Below the pieces are notes generated by a model. It ran no database searches, was not told where the DNA came from, and worked only from the letters and a program-made list of their open reading frames with translations. Of a DNA stretch of 64,000 bases, positions 23,561 through 34,402 are shown piece by piece (the stretch's first letter is position 1; each line of letters opens with the position of its first letter). The DNA is from Cladosporium sp. IMV 00045. Lineage: Eukaryota > Ascomycota > Dothideomycetes > Cladosporiales > Cladosporiaceae. The stretch is taken from contig MSJI02000772.1 of assembly GCA_001931905.2 (NCBI GenBank), forward strand, positions 1-64,000, given 5' to 3'. Position numbers and translations under genes: made by a program.

Positions 23561-24499
23561 GCTGTTGGTGTTGGACGTGTGGATTCCTCAAGTACTGTAG
23601 GCCGGAGCCTCAGCACGGCGTGATGCGGTATTGCAGGTGGTGAAGCAGGAGCCGTTACGTTCGGCTTGCCGTGAATCTAGCTTTGGATGGGTGGTGGAGT
23701 AGTATGGAGAGGAGGAAGCGTTGGATGAAATGTGAATTATACACGCAGAATGAACAGATGCGGAGTCAGTGGAAGTGGTGTTGCTGTTGAGAGATAGTAT
23801 TGGAAGTGAGATGGATCGATTAGGACTCGCCAGACCCGACCGCGAGGATTGCGTGGACCATGGGCAAATGGGTGGTTGGAGTGGCTGGTAGAGCAAAAAG
23901 CGGGAGGCTGAACGTCTGCGCTGGCGTCTGTTGATCTGACGTCGCCTGTGGTGGGCGGCCAGCAACCACGCGCTTCAGCTGCGGTAGACCCTGGTCTGGT
24001 CTTCACATTTTCAAGTGCTGGAGGCGGTCAAATAAATACACGTAAATTCAATAAATATAGTAAATCATTCTTACTATGGAATATTTCGGGAAAGTCTCGT
24101 TGAAACAAATCAAAAGCACTCTCTCAATGCCGCAGTACTCTTTTCCATACGCTGAAAGTAGGCGATACGAATATAGCGATCGCGGAGATACTCGAGTTTT
24201 GAAACTGCCCTCTCAGTGCTACAATGCATGTACTGTTTCTCTTCACTGATTTATCATCATGCGAATGTACTATGTAAGAATGGCAGCATGAAGCATGAGA
24301 CTTCTTGCATACCAATCCAGTACTGCAAATCGAACACAATTATTACAAGTCCTTCCAAGTCGGGTATCTAGTTCAACAAACAATTGCGAAGAAACATCAA
24401 AAGTACAAAGAAAAGCGAAAAGAAAAGATGCAAGAAACTCCCCCATCACACAGCATCCTCCTCCACTGCAAAGAAGCACCCAATCCTCTCCCCTCCCTC
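23561..24499. other. Intergenic: promoter of the membrane-protein gene and 3' flank of hos3
   Basis: No supported gene. The middle (about 24010-24420) is comparatively A/T-rich. Small open frames have no recognisable content. Confidence 0.4.
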
Positions 24500-27400
24500 T
24501 CACTGTCCAGGCGACTGCGGCAATCCCCAAGCGTCAGCGCCAGCACTTGCATTCGGTGCAGCAGCTTGCTGCCCATAGCTACCACCAGTAGCAGAGTTCT
24601 CCACCATTTCCCCTGTCGAAGGTTTCATCTCCACCCCCGAACCCGCGAAAGGAATTGGCCCCGTGGCCGAGAAAACAGGCAGCGGCCTCTCCGAACCCGC
24701 TCTCGCACTCACCGCACGCTCAGGCGGGCTAGGCTTCTCCGCATCTAACGCGCGAGGGGCGGTAAAGGTCGGGACTTGAGGGTAGGATTGTGCGCGGAAG
24801 GTACTCGAAGGTCTGCTTGAAGGAGGCGTCGTTTCGATCACGGGGACGAAGCGGTAGAGGGAGGAGGAGCTGGATTGGCGTGAGGGTGGGAGAGGTGGGC
24901 TTGGAGGGTCGGTGAGGTTTGCGAGGTGTCGACGGGTTGGGGAGGGGGCATGGCGACAGAGGATGCGGGTGCTGGTGCTGGTGATGAGTTCGGTTCTTGG
25001 TAGGAGGGCATAGTGAAACGTGGGGGTGCAGGCACCGCGGTGTTCTCCAGCCGTTCTGCGGGTGCGTTTCGGTGGTGGTGGTGCTTTGTGGCGCAGGCTG
25101 ATTAACAGGGACTGCTGGCTCCATGTTCTGAAGAGGCGCAGCAGCTGACAATCCAGCATCGCTCGTCTGAGGAGCAGGGTTTACCACCTCACTGCTTACA
25201 ACCTCGGGCCAATTTTGGCACGCTGCGCCGGCGTGATCTTAGCCTCGACAGCCTTCGCTTCCCTCGCGGCCTTGTTCAACCGTCTGGTCTCCGCTCCTTT
25301 CATGGCTCTCGCTCGCCTCTCAGCATCAAGACGCTCCTTCATTTTCCGATCATGATCCTCCCTCGTGCCAAGTTTCAAAGTGACCTTCTTCAAACCATGC
25401 GTCAGGCGTCCATGTCCGAACCAGGAGATTTGATAGCTGGGCCTGAGCCGGATTGGTGGTCGTTGGAGATTGAGGATCGCCATTCACTGGGGAAGGAGCA
25501 GTTCCTGGCAAGGGATCGGGTGGCGCCTTGAACTTAACAGCAGGCGATACCGGTGCGCTGGCTGGCGCTGCTGGCCTTCTAAGCTTCGGCGGAGCGCGAG
25601 CCTTTTTGGGCGGAACACCGCCAGGAGCACTGGCAGTGCTAGGAACAGGGACAGAAGGAGGCCGCATGGCGCCGTTGGTAGAGGGAACAACAGCAGGCAC
25701 TGGAGGGACGTCTTCGGGCTCAGTAGGTCCAGAACTCTGTGTGCTGGCCAAGCTAGAGCGTCTGCTTGACCGTCTAGCTTGAGGCGGCGGTGCACTCACT
25801 TCAGGCTCGGTTGCGATAGGAAGATCAGATGTTGTGCGTCTGCGGTCAGCACGCGAAATCTCGTCCGTGCTTTCACGGTAATTGGCCTTGGCTCCTCTGG
25901 TGCGCAACTGGCGTGGTCGTTCAGCCTCGACCTTGTCTGCCGCCGAAGGGGGAACTGCTACTTTCTTGGGAGCAGCGAGTTCCTCTGGCCTACAGCTCTT
26001 GGTCTGCCTGTCTTGCGGGATCAGAAGTGTTGCCAATTCTTGTGTGGCGAGAACCCAATCGACTTCAGGAACAGGCGGAGTGGAAGGTCGCACCGTTCCC
26101 TGAGTTGACTCTCTCATAGTGCCCGACACAGACCGTGCGAATCTTTCCGGATCGTGTACTTTGTATGCGAAAGATTCGGTCGGCGTAGCGTATGTCGGCT
26201 GTTGGCCCACGCGGTACTTCTTGGCGGGGGCTTGTGGTGGAGGCGGGTTGACTTTTGTCTCCAAGGCTGTGAGATTGTCTGCCGACCACCATTGAGTGTC
26301 GTACGCGGAACCGCTGCTGTTACCGTCGTGCTGTAGGGAGAGGCCTGACATATACTGATCGAGATCCAATGAGGCATTCTCAGATTTTGCAAGTGTAGGT
26401 GTGGTTTGCGAGCTGAGACCAGACAAATGGCTCAGCACACCACTGCAGAGAGCGCGGTCGCTATAACCGCCTTCAAGCACACTGATCACACGGCCGTCGC
26501 ACCCAGTGCCTTCTTCCTGGGCAAGCTGCACCATATCCTGAGTAAAGCGAGCATAAAACTCAGTCGGCACGTTCACCTTATGTCTCTGCATTCCCATACC
26601 CTCCCATTCGGAAGCGTCGAAGCCAGCTGAAATAAAGATAGCAGCTTTCGGCTTGACCTTGCCCTCTGCGCGCAAACGCGAAGTGTGATGGGCAAGGAAC
26701 AAGCGTGCCTTCTCCAGCAAGATCTTGTACCTCGACTCGTACAAGTGCCAAAACTCGTCTTCCGTTTTCCAGGGCTGTAAGTGAACATTCCAGACCGATT
26801 GACCGTGCGCGTTTTCGACGCAAAGACTGGCTGCTTGTACTTTCTCATCATCGCCACTCTCGCATGGATAGCTGTTGATGTCGTGCAAGCTATAGTAGCC
26901 AATATCAGGTCCGAGCTTGAGTTTGCTGTTATTCTTTGCATTTAGGCGCTTGACGTTGTTCTTGCTATTGCGGTCCCATGTGATCGACTGGCTACCGTCT
27001 CCGTGGTGAAGGTCAAAATCGATAATTGCCGCGTGGGTCAAGCCGTGAGTTTGCGCCGCATACTCCAGACCGACGTGAACGTTGTTCAACCAGCAGAATC
27101 CAGAAGGATAGTCAGCACTGCAGTGATGACCAGGCGGACGCACGGCGACAAAAGCACGCTTCGTTCGCGATTCCGTCGAAAAAGTCGCATCGATCGCATC
27201 GGCCACGCCACCCAAAGCTCCCTGAAAGGCGTTCAAAGATTCCGTGCACAGGTACAAATCACCCTCATGCAGTGTGCGCTTCTCGCCATCGTCGGTGGTC
27301 GAGTCACGCGCCAGTTCTTTCTCTCCCCTCGCTAACCGTCCCCCAGCAGCGTCGCACATGCCTGACAACTCCTTCATCCAAGCCGTGCCATGAACGTTAG

Positions 27401-28157
27401 TGACATAACTACTGCTCACATCCAGCGTGCGAGCCGTCCTCCGAATCCTGAAAGGCGGCGAGCCCTCAACAGCCGTCTCCCTCTCCACCTTGGGCGCATT
27501 CACTTCCCCTTCAAAATGCCCTCCCAACCGCACAAAAGCCGTCGCAGCACCCAGCACACCCGCATGCAATCGCTCCGGTCTCTCGACGATCATTGACAAA
27601 GCACTTTTGCTCGTACGCGGTCGCGAGAAGCGATGCCCATAGCAAGCATCGTGCAGCACAACCAGAGTTTCCGCTTCGGCGGTTTCCATGCGCGCCAGCT
27701 CGCGCGCGAAGTGCACTTTGGCAATGTCGGGTCCGGTCAACTGGACTGGCTCGGCGATGGACGCCATGCTGGATTGCGCTTGCGCCTCTCTTAGACCGGA
27801 AATCAGGTTGCTGATGGATCTCTTCGGCGTCGCTTTTTGCTCGTTGCCATCGGAGGGCTGCTGTGGCGATTGGCCGGGGAGAGACGAACGCGAGCTCCGT
27901 TTGCTCAGACGGGGAGATGGCGCAGACTGGCGTAAGGCGAATGACGAAGAAGGACGACGCCCAGAGTATGGCGTGGGAGAGGCGGTCTTTGAAGTAGGCG
28001 TGTGAGGTAGAGTAGAAGCGCTCGCGCGGCGATCCTTATCGACCGGCATTTGGTTCACGCTATTGTTTGAACCTTCCTGGTCATGCGCACTCGTCGCGTG
28101 TGAGAGGCTCGATGGCGAGCGCGCGAAAAAAGATGGCGATTTCGGCGGCGGGTCCAT
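24500..28157 (-). CDS. hosB: Hos3/HosB-type class II histone deacetylase
   Basis: Zn-dependent lysine deacetylase acting on chromatin. My model has three minus-strand exons: 28157-25488, 25387-25200 and 25127-24500, giving 1161 residues. The start is MDPPPKSPSFF; the frame runs further upstream but without an ATG. The catalytic domain spans about residues 140-610, with RPPGHHCSADYPSGFCWLNN, AAIIDFDLHHGDG, FISAGFDASEWEG and VLEGGYSDRAL, covering the active-site His pair, Zn ligands and loop. The C-terminal third is Pro/Ser/Lys-rich and disordered; the second exon encodes a Lys/Arg/Glu-rich helix ending ITPAQRAKIGPR. Catalytic part very sure; tail uncertain because protein-like sequence appears in other frames at 24840-25190. 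Head to head with atp23, with about 320 bases between starts. Confidence 0.85.
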
Positions 28158-28481
28158 GATGAATGGCGTTCTCGACCGGGTGTCGGTCGAGTTTGGAGGA
28201 CGATTCTCTCTCACCCAGGATCAATTGTACATGACAGAATCGAAGGAGGGGAATTGTTTGTTCCAAACACGCAGCCCCCCAAACATGACGTCGCGTGAAT
28301 CGCAAGCGCAGGGTTCGCGCATTTTGGCGACTTCAGCCACTCCGCACCAATCACAATCCCGCGTCGGCTGGACCGAACAGGCATTCGACGACTTCAACTA
28401 CTTTTTGGCGTAAGACGAGATAGAGAAGAACCGCCAGTCCAGACTCGGTGACAGAGTCAGTACTGCCACCACATCGCAATC
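28158..28481. promoter_or_regulatory. Shared divergent promoter, hosB and atp23
   Basis: Only about 320 bases separate the two divergent start codons, so both promoters must lie in this stretch, perhaps overlapping. I could not identify a specific factor site by eye. Confidence 0.45.
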
Positions 28482-29231
28482 ATGTCGACCTCACAACAAC
28501 AATCACAACCGCCCTCAAACCCCTCACCACCCTCTCCCACACCCAAAACCACACCCTCAATATCCCCCGACGACGAAGCCTTCTACACCTGGTCCACCTT
28601 CTTCCACCTCCTAACCAACACCGCCACACCCCGCGAACGCACCGCCTACTTCAACGTCCGGGACACACTCAACGAAGAACGGGACTGCAAACGCTGCGAC
28701 TCGCACACCAAATGGCTCTTCGCCAACAGCCCCATCGTACGCTTCATGAAACACAACATCGACCTCCTCGGCCCCAGCACCGGCAGCGCCACCATCGACG
28801 CCAGCCGCGTCCTCTGCCGGCGCTGCGACGCCAGCCAAGGAGGCGGCTTCGACCCCGAATACGGCATCCTCATCTGCGCGAACCAGATGCGCAACCGCGG
28901 GCACGTGGAAGACACGCTGGCGCACGAGATGGTGCACGCCTACGATCACCTGCGCTTCAAGATGGACGCCGTGCACAACCTGCGGCACGCAGCGTGCACG
29001 GAGATTCGCGCCAGCACGCTGTCGGGCGAGTGCAGGTGGGGGAGGGAGTTTTTCACGCGCGGGCAGTGGGGCGTCACGCAGCAGTTGCAGGAGTGTGTGA
29101 GGAGAAGGGCGGCGCTGAGCGTTGCTGCGAGGCCCGGGTGTAGGGATGAGAAGCATGCGGAGACGGTGGTGAATGAGGTTTGGGATAGTTGTTTTAATGA
29201 TACGAGGCCGTTTGATGAGATTTATAAATAA
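28482..29231 (+). CDS. atp23: Mitochondrial inner-membrane protease Atp23
   Basis: Metalloprotease of the intermembrane space that processes the Atp6 precursor and helps F1Fo ATP synthase assembly in yeast. Single exon, 249 residues, about the family length. The zinc-binding motif HEMVH lies near residue 147 in [12 protein letters not shown]. Conserved cysteine pairs are seen upstream, in [10 protein letters not shown] and [18 protein letters not shown]. The family segment [17 protein letters not shown] is present, and the C-terminal end is [17 protein letters not shown]. The N-terminal 30 residues are Pro/Ser-rich and low in complexity. Confidence 0.94.
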   Translation: MSTSQQQSQPPSNPSPPSPTPKTTPSISPDDEAFYTWSTFFHLLTNTATPRERTAYFNVRDTLNEERDCKRCDSHTKWLFANSPIVRFMKHNIDLLGPSTGSATIDASRVLCRRCDASQGGGFDPEYGILICANQMRNRGHVEDTLAHEMVHAYDHLRFKMDAVHNLRHAACTEIRASTLSGECRWGREFFTRGQWGVTQQLQECVRRRAALSVAARPGCRDEKHAETVVNEVWDSCFNDTRPFDEIYK

Positions 29232-29787
29232 GGCGGAGAGGTTGGGGAGTGGACGGAGGATATGGATGTGAGGAATATCTCGATGGAAGGAGAGAGGACG
29301 AGGCTACTCTCAAAAAGGGCGGTGTAAACGGCTCGTGGAGGGGATTACAAAGAGTTGTCCATATCTCTGCTGGCAGTGCGCCATGAGCGACGAATCCCCG
29401 CAGGAGCGACGAGGCATTGTACAAAATATCAAAGATCTGGCAGCGTCTTCGGAAGAGAACGAAGACCACGAAACGCCACTCAGGAAGGAAAACTTGTAAA
29501 GAAAAGAGCAAGAGTGTACGATAGAATCACAGTAGTACAAATTTATGACTAGCCTAATAGCCCAGCATTTGCCCACCCCAATCAATGAATGCTGAAACCG
29601 CAAGAAAGAGCGAGCAAAAATCCCAATCCCAAAACATTAAATCAGACCCAAGGCCCTTCCCAGAAACAAGACAAAACTCCACCCAACGCCAATCACCCCT
29701 CCATCGCCGTCGCCAAATGCAAGATCAATCTTAAAACAAAAAGGTCGTAAAAACACCATTAGCCCCATCTTTTCTCAACAGTCATCC
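29232..29787. other. Convergent intergenic region
   Basis: Lies between the 3' ends of atp23 and the Aurora kinase gene. No gene is supported. Confidence 0.4.
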
Positions 29788-31008
29788 TCAAGCTCTTTCC
29801 TTCTTCTCGGTGCTCGCGCGGTTATAAGCCCTCTCGCCCTTAACGCAGTGCTTGATGATCCACGGGTGAGTCTCGACATCCTCCAGACTGATTCTCTTCT
29901 CGGGGTCGAGGACCAGCAGTCTCCTGATCAAATCCCTAGCCTCCGGGCTGAGATTTTGAGGGATCGACATGTCGCACTTCGCGATCCTCCGCTGCGTCAT
30001 GACGGGCGTGTCTTCGAACGGCGCCTCTCCGACGAGAAACTCGTACGTCAACACTCCTAATGACCACAAATCGACTTTCTCCGTGTACCAGTTCTCCTCG
30101 CGCCCGGGCTTGATCATCTCCGGGGGCAGGTAGTCGAGGGTTCCGCACATGGTGTTGCGGCGGTTGTTGGGTGCGTGCACGCTCCAGCCGAAGTCGCTGA
30201 TTTTGATCTCGCCGTGGATGCCCACGAGGATATTCTCGGGTTTGATGTCGCGGTGCATGACGTGTTTCTTATGCAGGTACTTCAGCGCGCTCGCCATCTG
30301 TGCGATGTACTGCGCCGCCTGCCATTCCGGGAACTTGCCCGCTTTGCGCAGGTGCTTGTACAGCTCGCCTTTGCCGGCGAACTCGAGGATGAGGAAAATG
30401 CGCTTGCTGTCGTGGAAGTGGCCGTACAAGCGTAGACAGTGTGGGTGAGCCAGGTTGGCCTGGATTTCAATCTCGCGGCGCACTTGCTTTTCGACTTTTC
30501 CTTGTTGCAGTTCGGATTTGTGGAGGACTTTGAGGGCGCAGACAAAGCCTGAGGCGCGCTCGCGGGCGAGGTAGACGCGGCCGAATTTGCCCTTTCCAAG
30601 CGGCTTTCCAATCTCAAACATGCCTAGATGATACTGTTTGGACCTCGGCTTGGCCTCTTGTGGTTGTGAGATGGGGTCGGCGGAAGAGTCTGAAGGTCGT
30701 GATTCGGCGGAGGAGCGTTGTTGTGCTGCTTGTGAGGGCAGGGTGATCTTTGTCAATTGTGCGGGTTTGGGTGGTGCGGCATTGGCGGGCAGCTTTTGGA
30801 GAGGGAGCTTGAGACGGCTGGGAGGCGCATTGGGGTTGATGCTCTGGAGTAGATGTGTTAGCTACTTGTATTGTTGTGCGCATTGCATGGTAAAGAGAAG
30901 GCAGCTTACCTTGTTCTTGGGCGGGACGGGCGGCGCGTTGGTATCGTAGTTCTCATCTTGCACATGCACACTCTCCAGCTGGTTGGAGAGGTATTGAACC
31001 TCGGCCAT
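29788..31008 (-). CDS. Aurora-family serine/threonine kinase (Ipl1/Ark1)
   Basis: Mitotic kinase of the chromosomal passenger complex, correcting kinetochore-microtubule attachments. Two minus-strand exons, 31008-30910 and 30843-29788, give 384 residues. The N-terminal tail of about 105 residues is Pro-rich. The kinase domain shows the glycine loop [17 protein letters not shown], the lysine in [11 protein letters not shown], the catalytic loop [12 protein letters not shown] and the metal-binding DFG in [10 protein letters not shown]. The Aurora-type activation loop [16 protein letters not shown], with its phospho-Thr, is decisive. The C-terminal end is short and basic. Ascomycetes typically carry one Aurora gene. 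The neighbouring glutamate kinase is divergent. Confidence 0.95.
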
Positions 31009-31661
31009 GGCGAATGGTGATGCGGAATGGGAATGGGAATGAATGAATGGTATCTCTTGGTTTTGGGTGCAAGATTTGCGGGAGTGGGAGGAGTGGTGGT
31101 GGGTTGTTTATGGGATTGTTGGGCGACGGGACGCTAGATGTATGGCAAAGACGCAAGACGGTTCATGATCGACGATAAGTGCGCAGTGCTGGGATGGGTG
31201 GTCCTTGGGCGACGGGCGATGATGCTGACCCAGCCATTCGAGTTTGGAAAATCCGCCTGTGCGTGGTCGTGTGTTGTCGCTGGCGCCGAGTTGGCTGGGC
31301 AACACCGACCATCCCAAACTGCCAAACTGCTGGGGAAAGCTCACGGCAAGGCCAGGCAAGACTTGAGTCCTCGGCTTCCTTCTCCGACTTCGCTCCACTT
31401 GGCCTGTCTCATCGCAAGGCTTTGACCGTGGTAGGGCGGGGTGCTGGTGAATTTACCAGATGAGCAAAGCTAGTAGTACTCGGGTATGTAGGACAGTAGA
31501 GAACCCTCGCCTACACGCCCTGTCTTTGTACTCATATTCCATGGCGTCAATCGTCCATACGCAATTATAAGAACTTTCGCGACATCTCATCCACCCAGCC
31601 AGCCGGTCCAGCGCTGTGCACCGTCCAGGAAAATCATAGAAACTCCAGGGCTCCCACCAAC
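31009..31661. promoter_or_regulatory. Divergent promoter region, Aurora kinase and glutamate kinase
   Basis: About 650 bases between two divergent start codons. No coding frame is supported. The region must contain both promoters and leaders, but I did not identify a definite factor site. Confidence 0.45.
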
Positions 31662-33062
31662 ATGAAGGGCCACCTGACCATCGTAATCAAGCTCGGTATA
31701 TAAATGTGACGACTCCAGCGAGTGTCTGAGAACAAACCCCACTAACGCCCACATGTCACAGGCACCTCGTCCATTGTCGACGAAAAGACCCATGAGCCTC
31801 TCTTGAGCACTCTCTCGACCATCGTCGAGACTGCTGTCAGTCTTCGCCGTGATGGCCACCGCGTCGTCATATGCTCGTCCGGCGCCATTGGCATGGCCCT
31901 GCGCCAGCTGGACATGGAGAGACGGCCAAAGCATCTTCCTCAAGTGCAAGCCCTGGCCGCCGTGGGACAGTGCAAGCTCATGAGCATGTGGGATAATCTC
32001 TTCTCGCAAATGCGCCAGCCAGTCGCCCAGATCTTGCTCACCAGGAACGACATCGCCGACCGAACACAATATCTCAATGCCGAGCACACCTTCATCGAGC
32101 TGCTCAACATGGGCGTCATCCCCATCGTCAACGAAAACGATACTCTCAGCGTCCAGGAAATCAAGTTCGGCGACAACGACACCCTCAGCGCCATCACAGC
32201 CGCCATGGTCCAGGCCGACTATCTCTTCCTCATGACCGACGTGGACTGCCTGTACGATAAGAATCCTCGAACCAACCCGGACGCCAAAGCCATCGAAGTT
32301 GTCGACGACATCTCCGTCTTGGAAGCCGACACCTCCAGCGCAGGCTCATCCCTCGGCACCGGCGGCATGGGCACGAAAATCACCGCCGCTCGCCTCGCCA
32401 CCGCCGCCGGCGCCGTCACGGTGGTCACCCGCAGTAGCAAGCCCGGCAACATCGCCAGCATAGTGCGGTACGTCGAGAGCCTGAAAAACAGCCCCGACGC
32501 GAGCGGCGAGCAAACCCCCTCCTCCTCAGAAACGCCCATCCAAACCGTCCCTGTGGCCAACAACGGCGTCTCGCTCGCCGAACCCTCCCTCCCACCCCTT
32601 CACACACGCTTCCTGCCCGCCCCCCAACCCATCCGCGACCGGCACTTCTGGCTCCTCCACGGCCTCGCGCCCCACGGCACGATCTACATCGACGCGGGCG
32701 CCTACACCGCCCTCTGCAACAAGGCCAACCTCCTCCCCATCGGCATCGTGGACGTCGACGGCCACTTCGGGCAGCAGGAGTGCGTGCGCATCTCGGTGCT
32801 TCCGGCGCGCGACGCCGCTCTCAGCGAAGCCGAGGAGGTCGGCCGCGCTCTTGTGAATTACTCCAATACCGAGGTCATGCGCATTAAGGGGAGGCGGAGC
32901 AGCCATATCTCCCAAGTGCTGGGCTATGCGGATAGCGAGTATGTCGCTGTCAGGGAGAATGTCGCCCTGCATTGCTTGGAGAGTAGTCGGCCGGTGACGC
33001 CGACGCCGGCGCAGGAGAAGAGGGCGAGCATGGGGAGGTTGAGCAATTATGTCGTCGGCTGA
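31662..33062 (+). CDS. pro1: Glutamate 5-kinase (proline biosynthesis)
   Basis: Phosphorylates glutamate, the first step to proline. Two exons, 31662-31695 and 31762-33062, give 444 residues. The split start reads MKGHLTIVIKLG/TSSIVDE; the first exon is 34 bases. The amino-acid-kinase domain covers about residues 1-270, with CSSGAIGMALRQL, PIVNENDTLSV, KFGDNDTLSA, LMTDVDCLYDKNPR and GTGGMGTKITAARLATAAGA. A C-terminal PUA domain lies at about 335-420 (GTIYIDAGAYTALCNKANLL through MRIKGRRSSHISQVLG). A Ser/Pro-rich linker joins the two. Confidence 0.95.
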
Positions 33063-34402
33063 CGAATATGCTGATGGAAATGTCTGTTTTCTTACGCGGT
33101 TCAGAAAGTTTCGTTACGTTTCAGCATTGGCGAGGGAACTCCCTCACCGGCGATGAGAGGGAGAGGGAAGAAGACTTCAACCACGAGTTGGGTAACCAAA
33201 AGAGGCCAGCGAAGAAGGATGGCCTCTCAACACCAAAAGATTTTCAACATCTAGACACCCAAAGATGGATAGAGATTTCTTTTTTATTTATTTATTCATT
33301 TATTTTTTTCCTTATTACTTTTTACTTATAAGAATCATAGGATTCCTGTATCCCATCATATCCATGGTGCAAGAATCGAGCTGCGAGAGAACTTTCAAGT
33401 CGACGAGCACATACACGTTTACGTTTCTTACAGATACATCTCACTTCACATACATACATACATTCATCCATTGTTGACATCTGCAAACAACCCACCCCCT
33501 CCAATACCACCTACGAGCAAAGAACCGTGCCCCGCCTCCGACAGTTGCAAAGCTGATACGTTAGCTCTGCAGCACGACTCGACGGCCACCAACGCTCGGT
33601 CCTGATCATGGCACTCCACCGCTTGCTTGCACTTTTCCCAGCCACACACGCCACGGCTGAGAACAAGACTGCTGTCCTTTTGGGCATGATTCTTCTTGCG
33701 CCTCGGAGCGGACATGGCTGTGAGTGTGGAACGCCGCTGACGTTCACGCTTTGAGGTCGGTGAGATGACGGTGATATTTGGCCTTGGGGATATGCGTGGT
33801 CTGGTGGGAAGGGGGATGCGGCGTGTTTCAACGGCTTTCTTCACTTGCCGGTAAGGTATTCTCAAGTCTTATGGAAAGGCTCGAGGCCAACTAGGCTTCG
33901 AAATCGATCGAGGTTGGTTTTTGTATCTCCTAGTCGAGAATAGTTTCGCCAAGAAGCAACTTGAACAACACCCAATCATACCTCGCCCACTCGAGAAGTG
34001 TGCACGGCGAGAAAACACGTCGTCACGAGGAGGCTCGCGCCACATAGCAGGCGAGATCCAAGTACCAGTCTCGCAAAGAAACACGCCGCAGCTTCGTTCT
34101 CGCCAACTCCATTCTTCTTGCCTGCTTTTGAATAGGGAAAGTCTTCTAAATTCAAATGTAATAAAATTCAATTCAATAACACGCCCAAAAGCGTTCAACC
34201 ATCGCTACCGCCATCTAAAAGTCCCAGCCCTTCAAACAGGATGGAGAGGTCTCGAAAGACTGCCTGATATGCTTGCGCAACAACCTCGTCTCGCCAAAAT
34301 CGCCTGATCGCCAGTGCACACAAAGCAGAAACGACAAAAAATCCTCTGAATCTTGGAAGGAATACCAGCCATGAAGTAACAATAAATCGCAAAAGACCGC
34401 TC
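33063..34402. other. Convergent intergenic region, 1.3 kb
   Basis: 3' flanks of the glutamate kinase (+) and the LysM gene (-). A T/A-rich patch lies at about 33270-33340. Two minus-strand open frames, 33464-33865 and 33869-34198, lack any domain that I recognise; the first, 133 codons with a basic N-terminus, could be a small gene, but the evidence is weak. Confidence 0.4.

Noticed and set aside
33464..33865. 133-codon minus-strand open frame
   Set aside because: Could be a small gene, but no family match or supporting signal was visible, so it is only mentioned in the intergenic entry.
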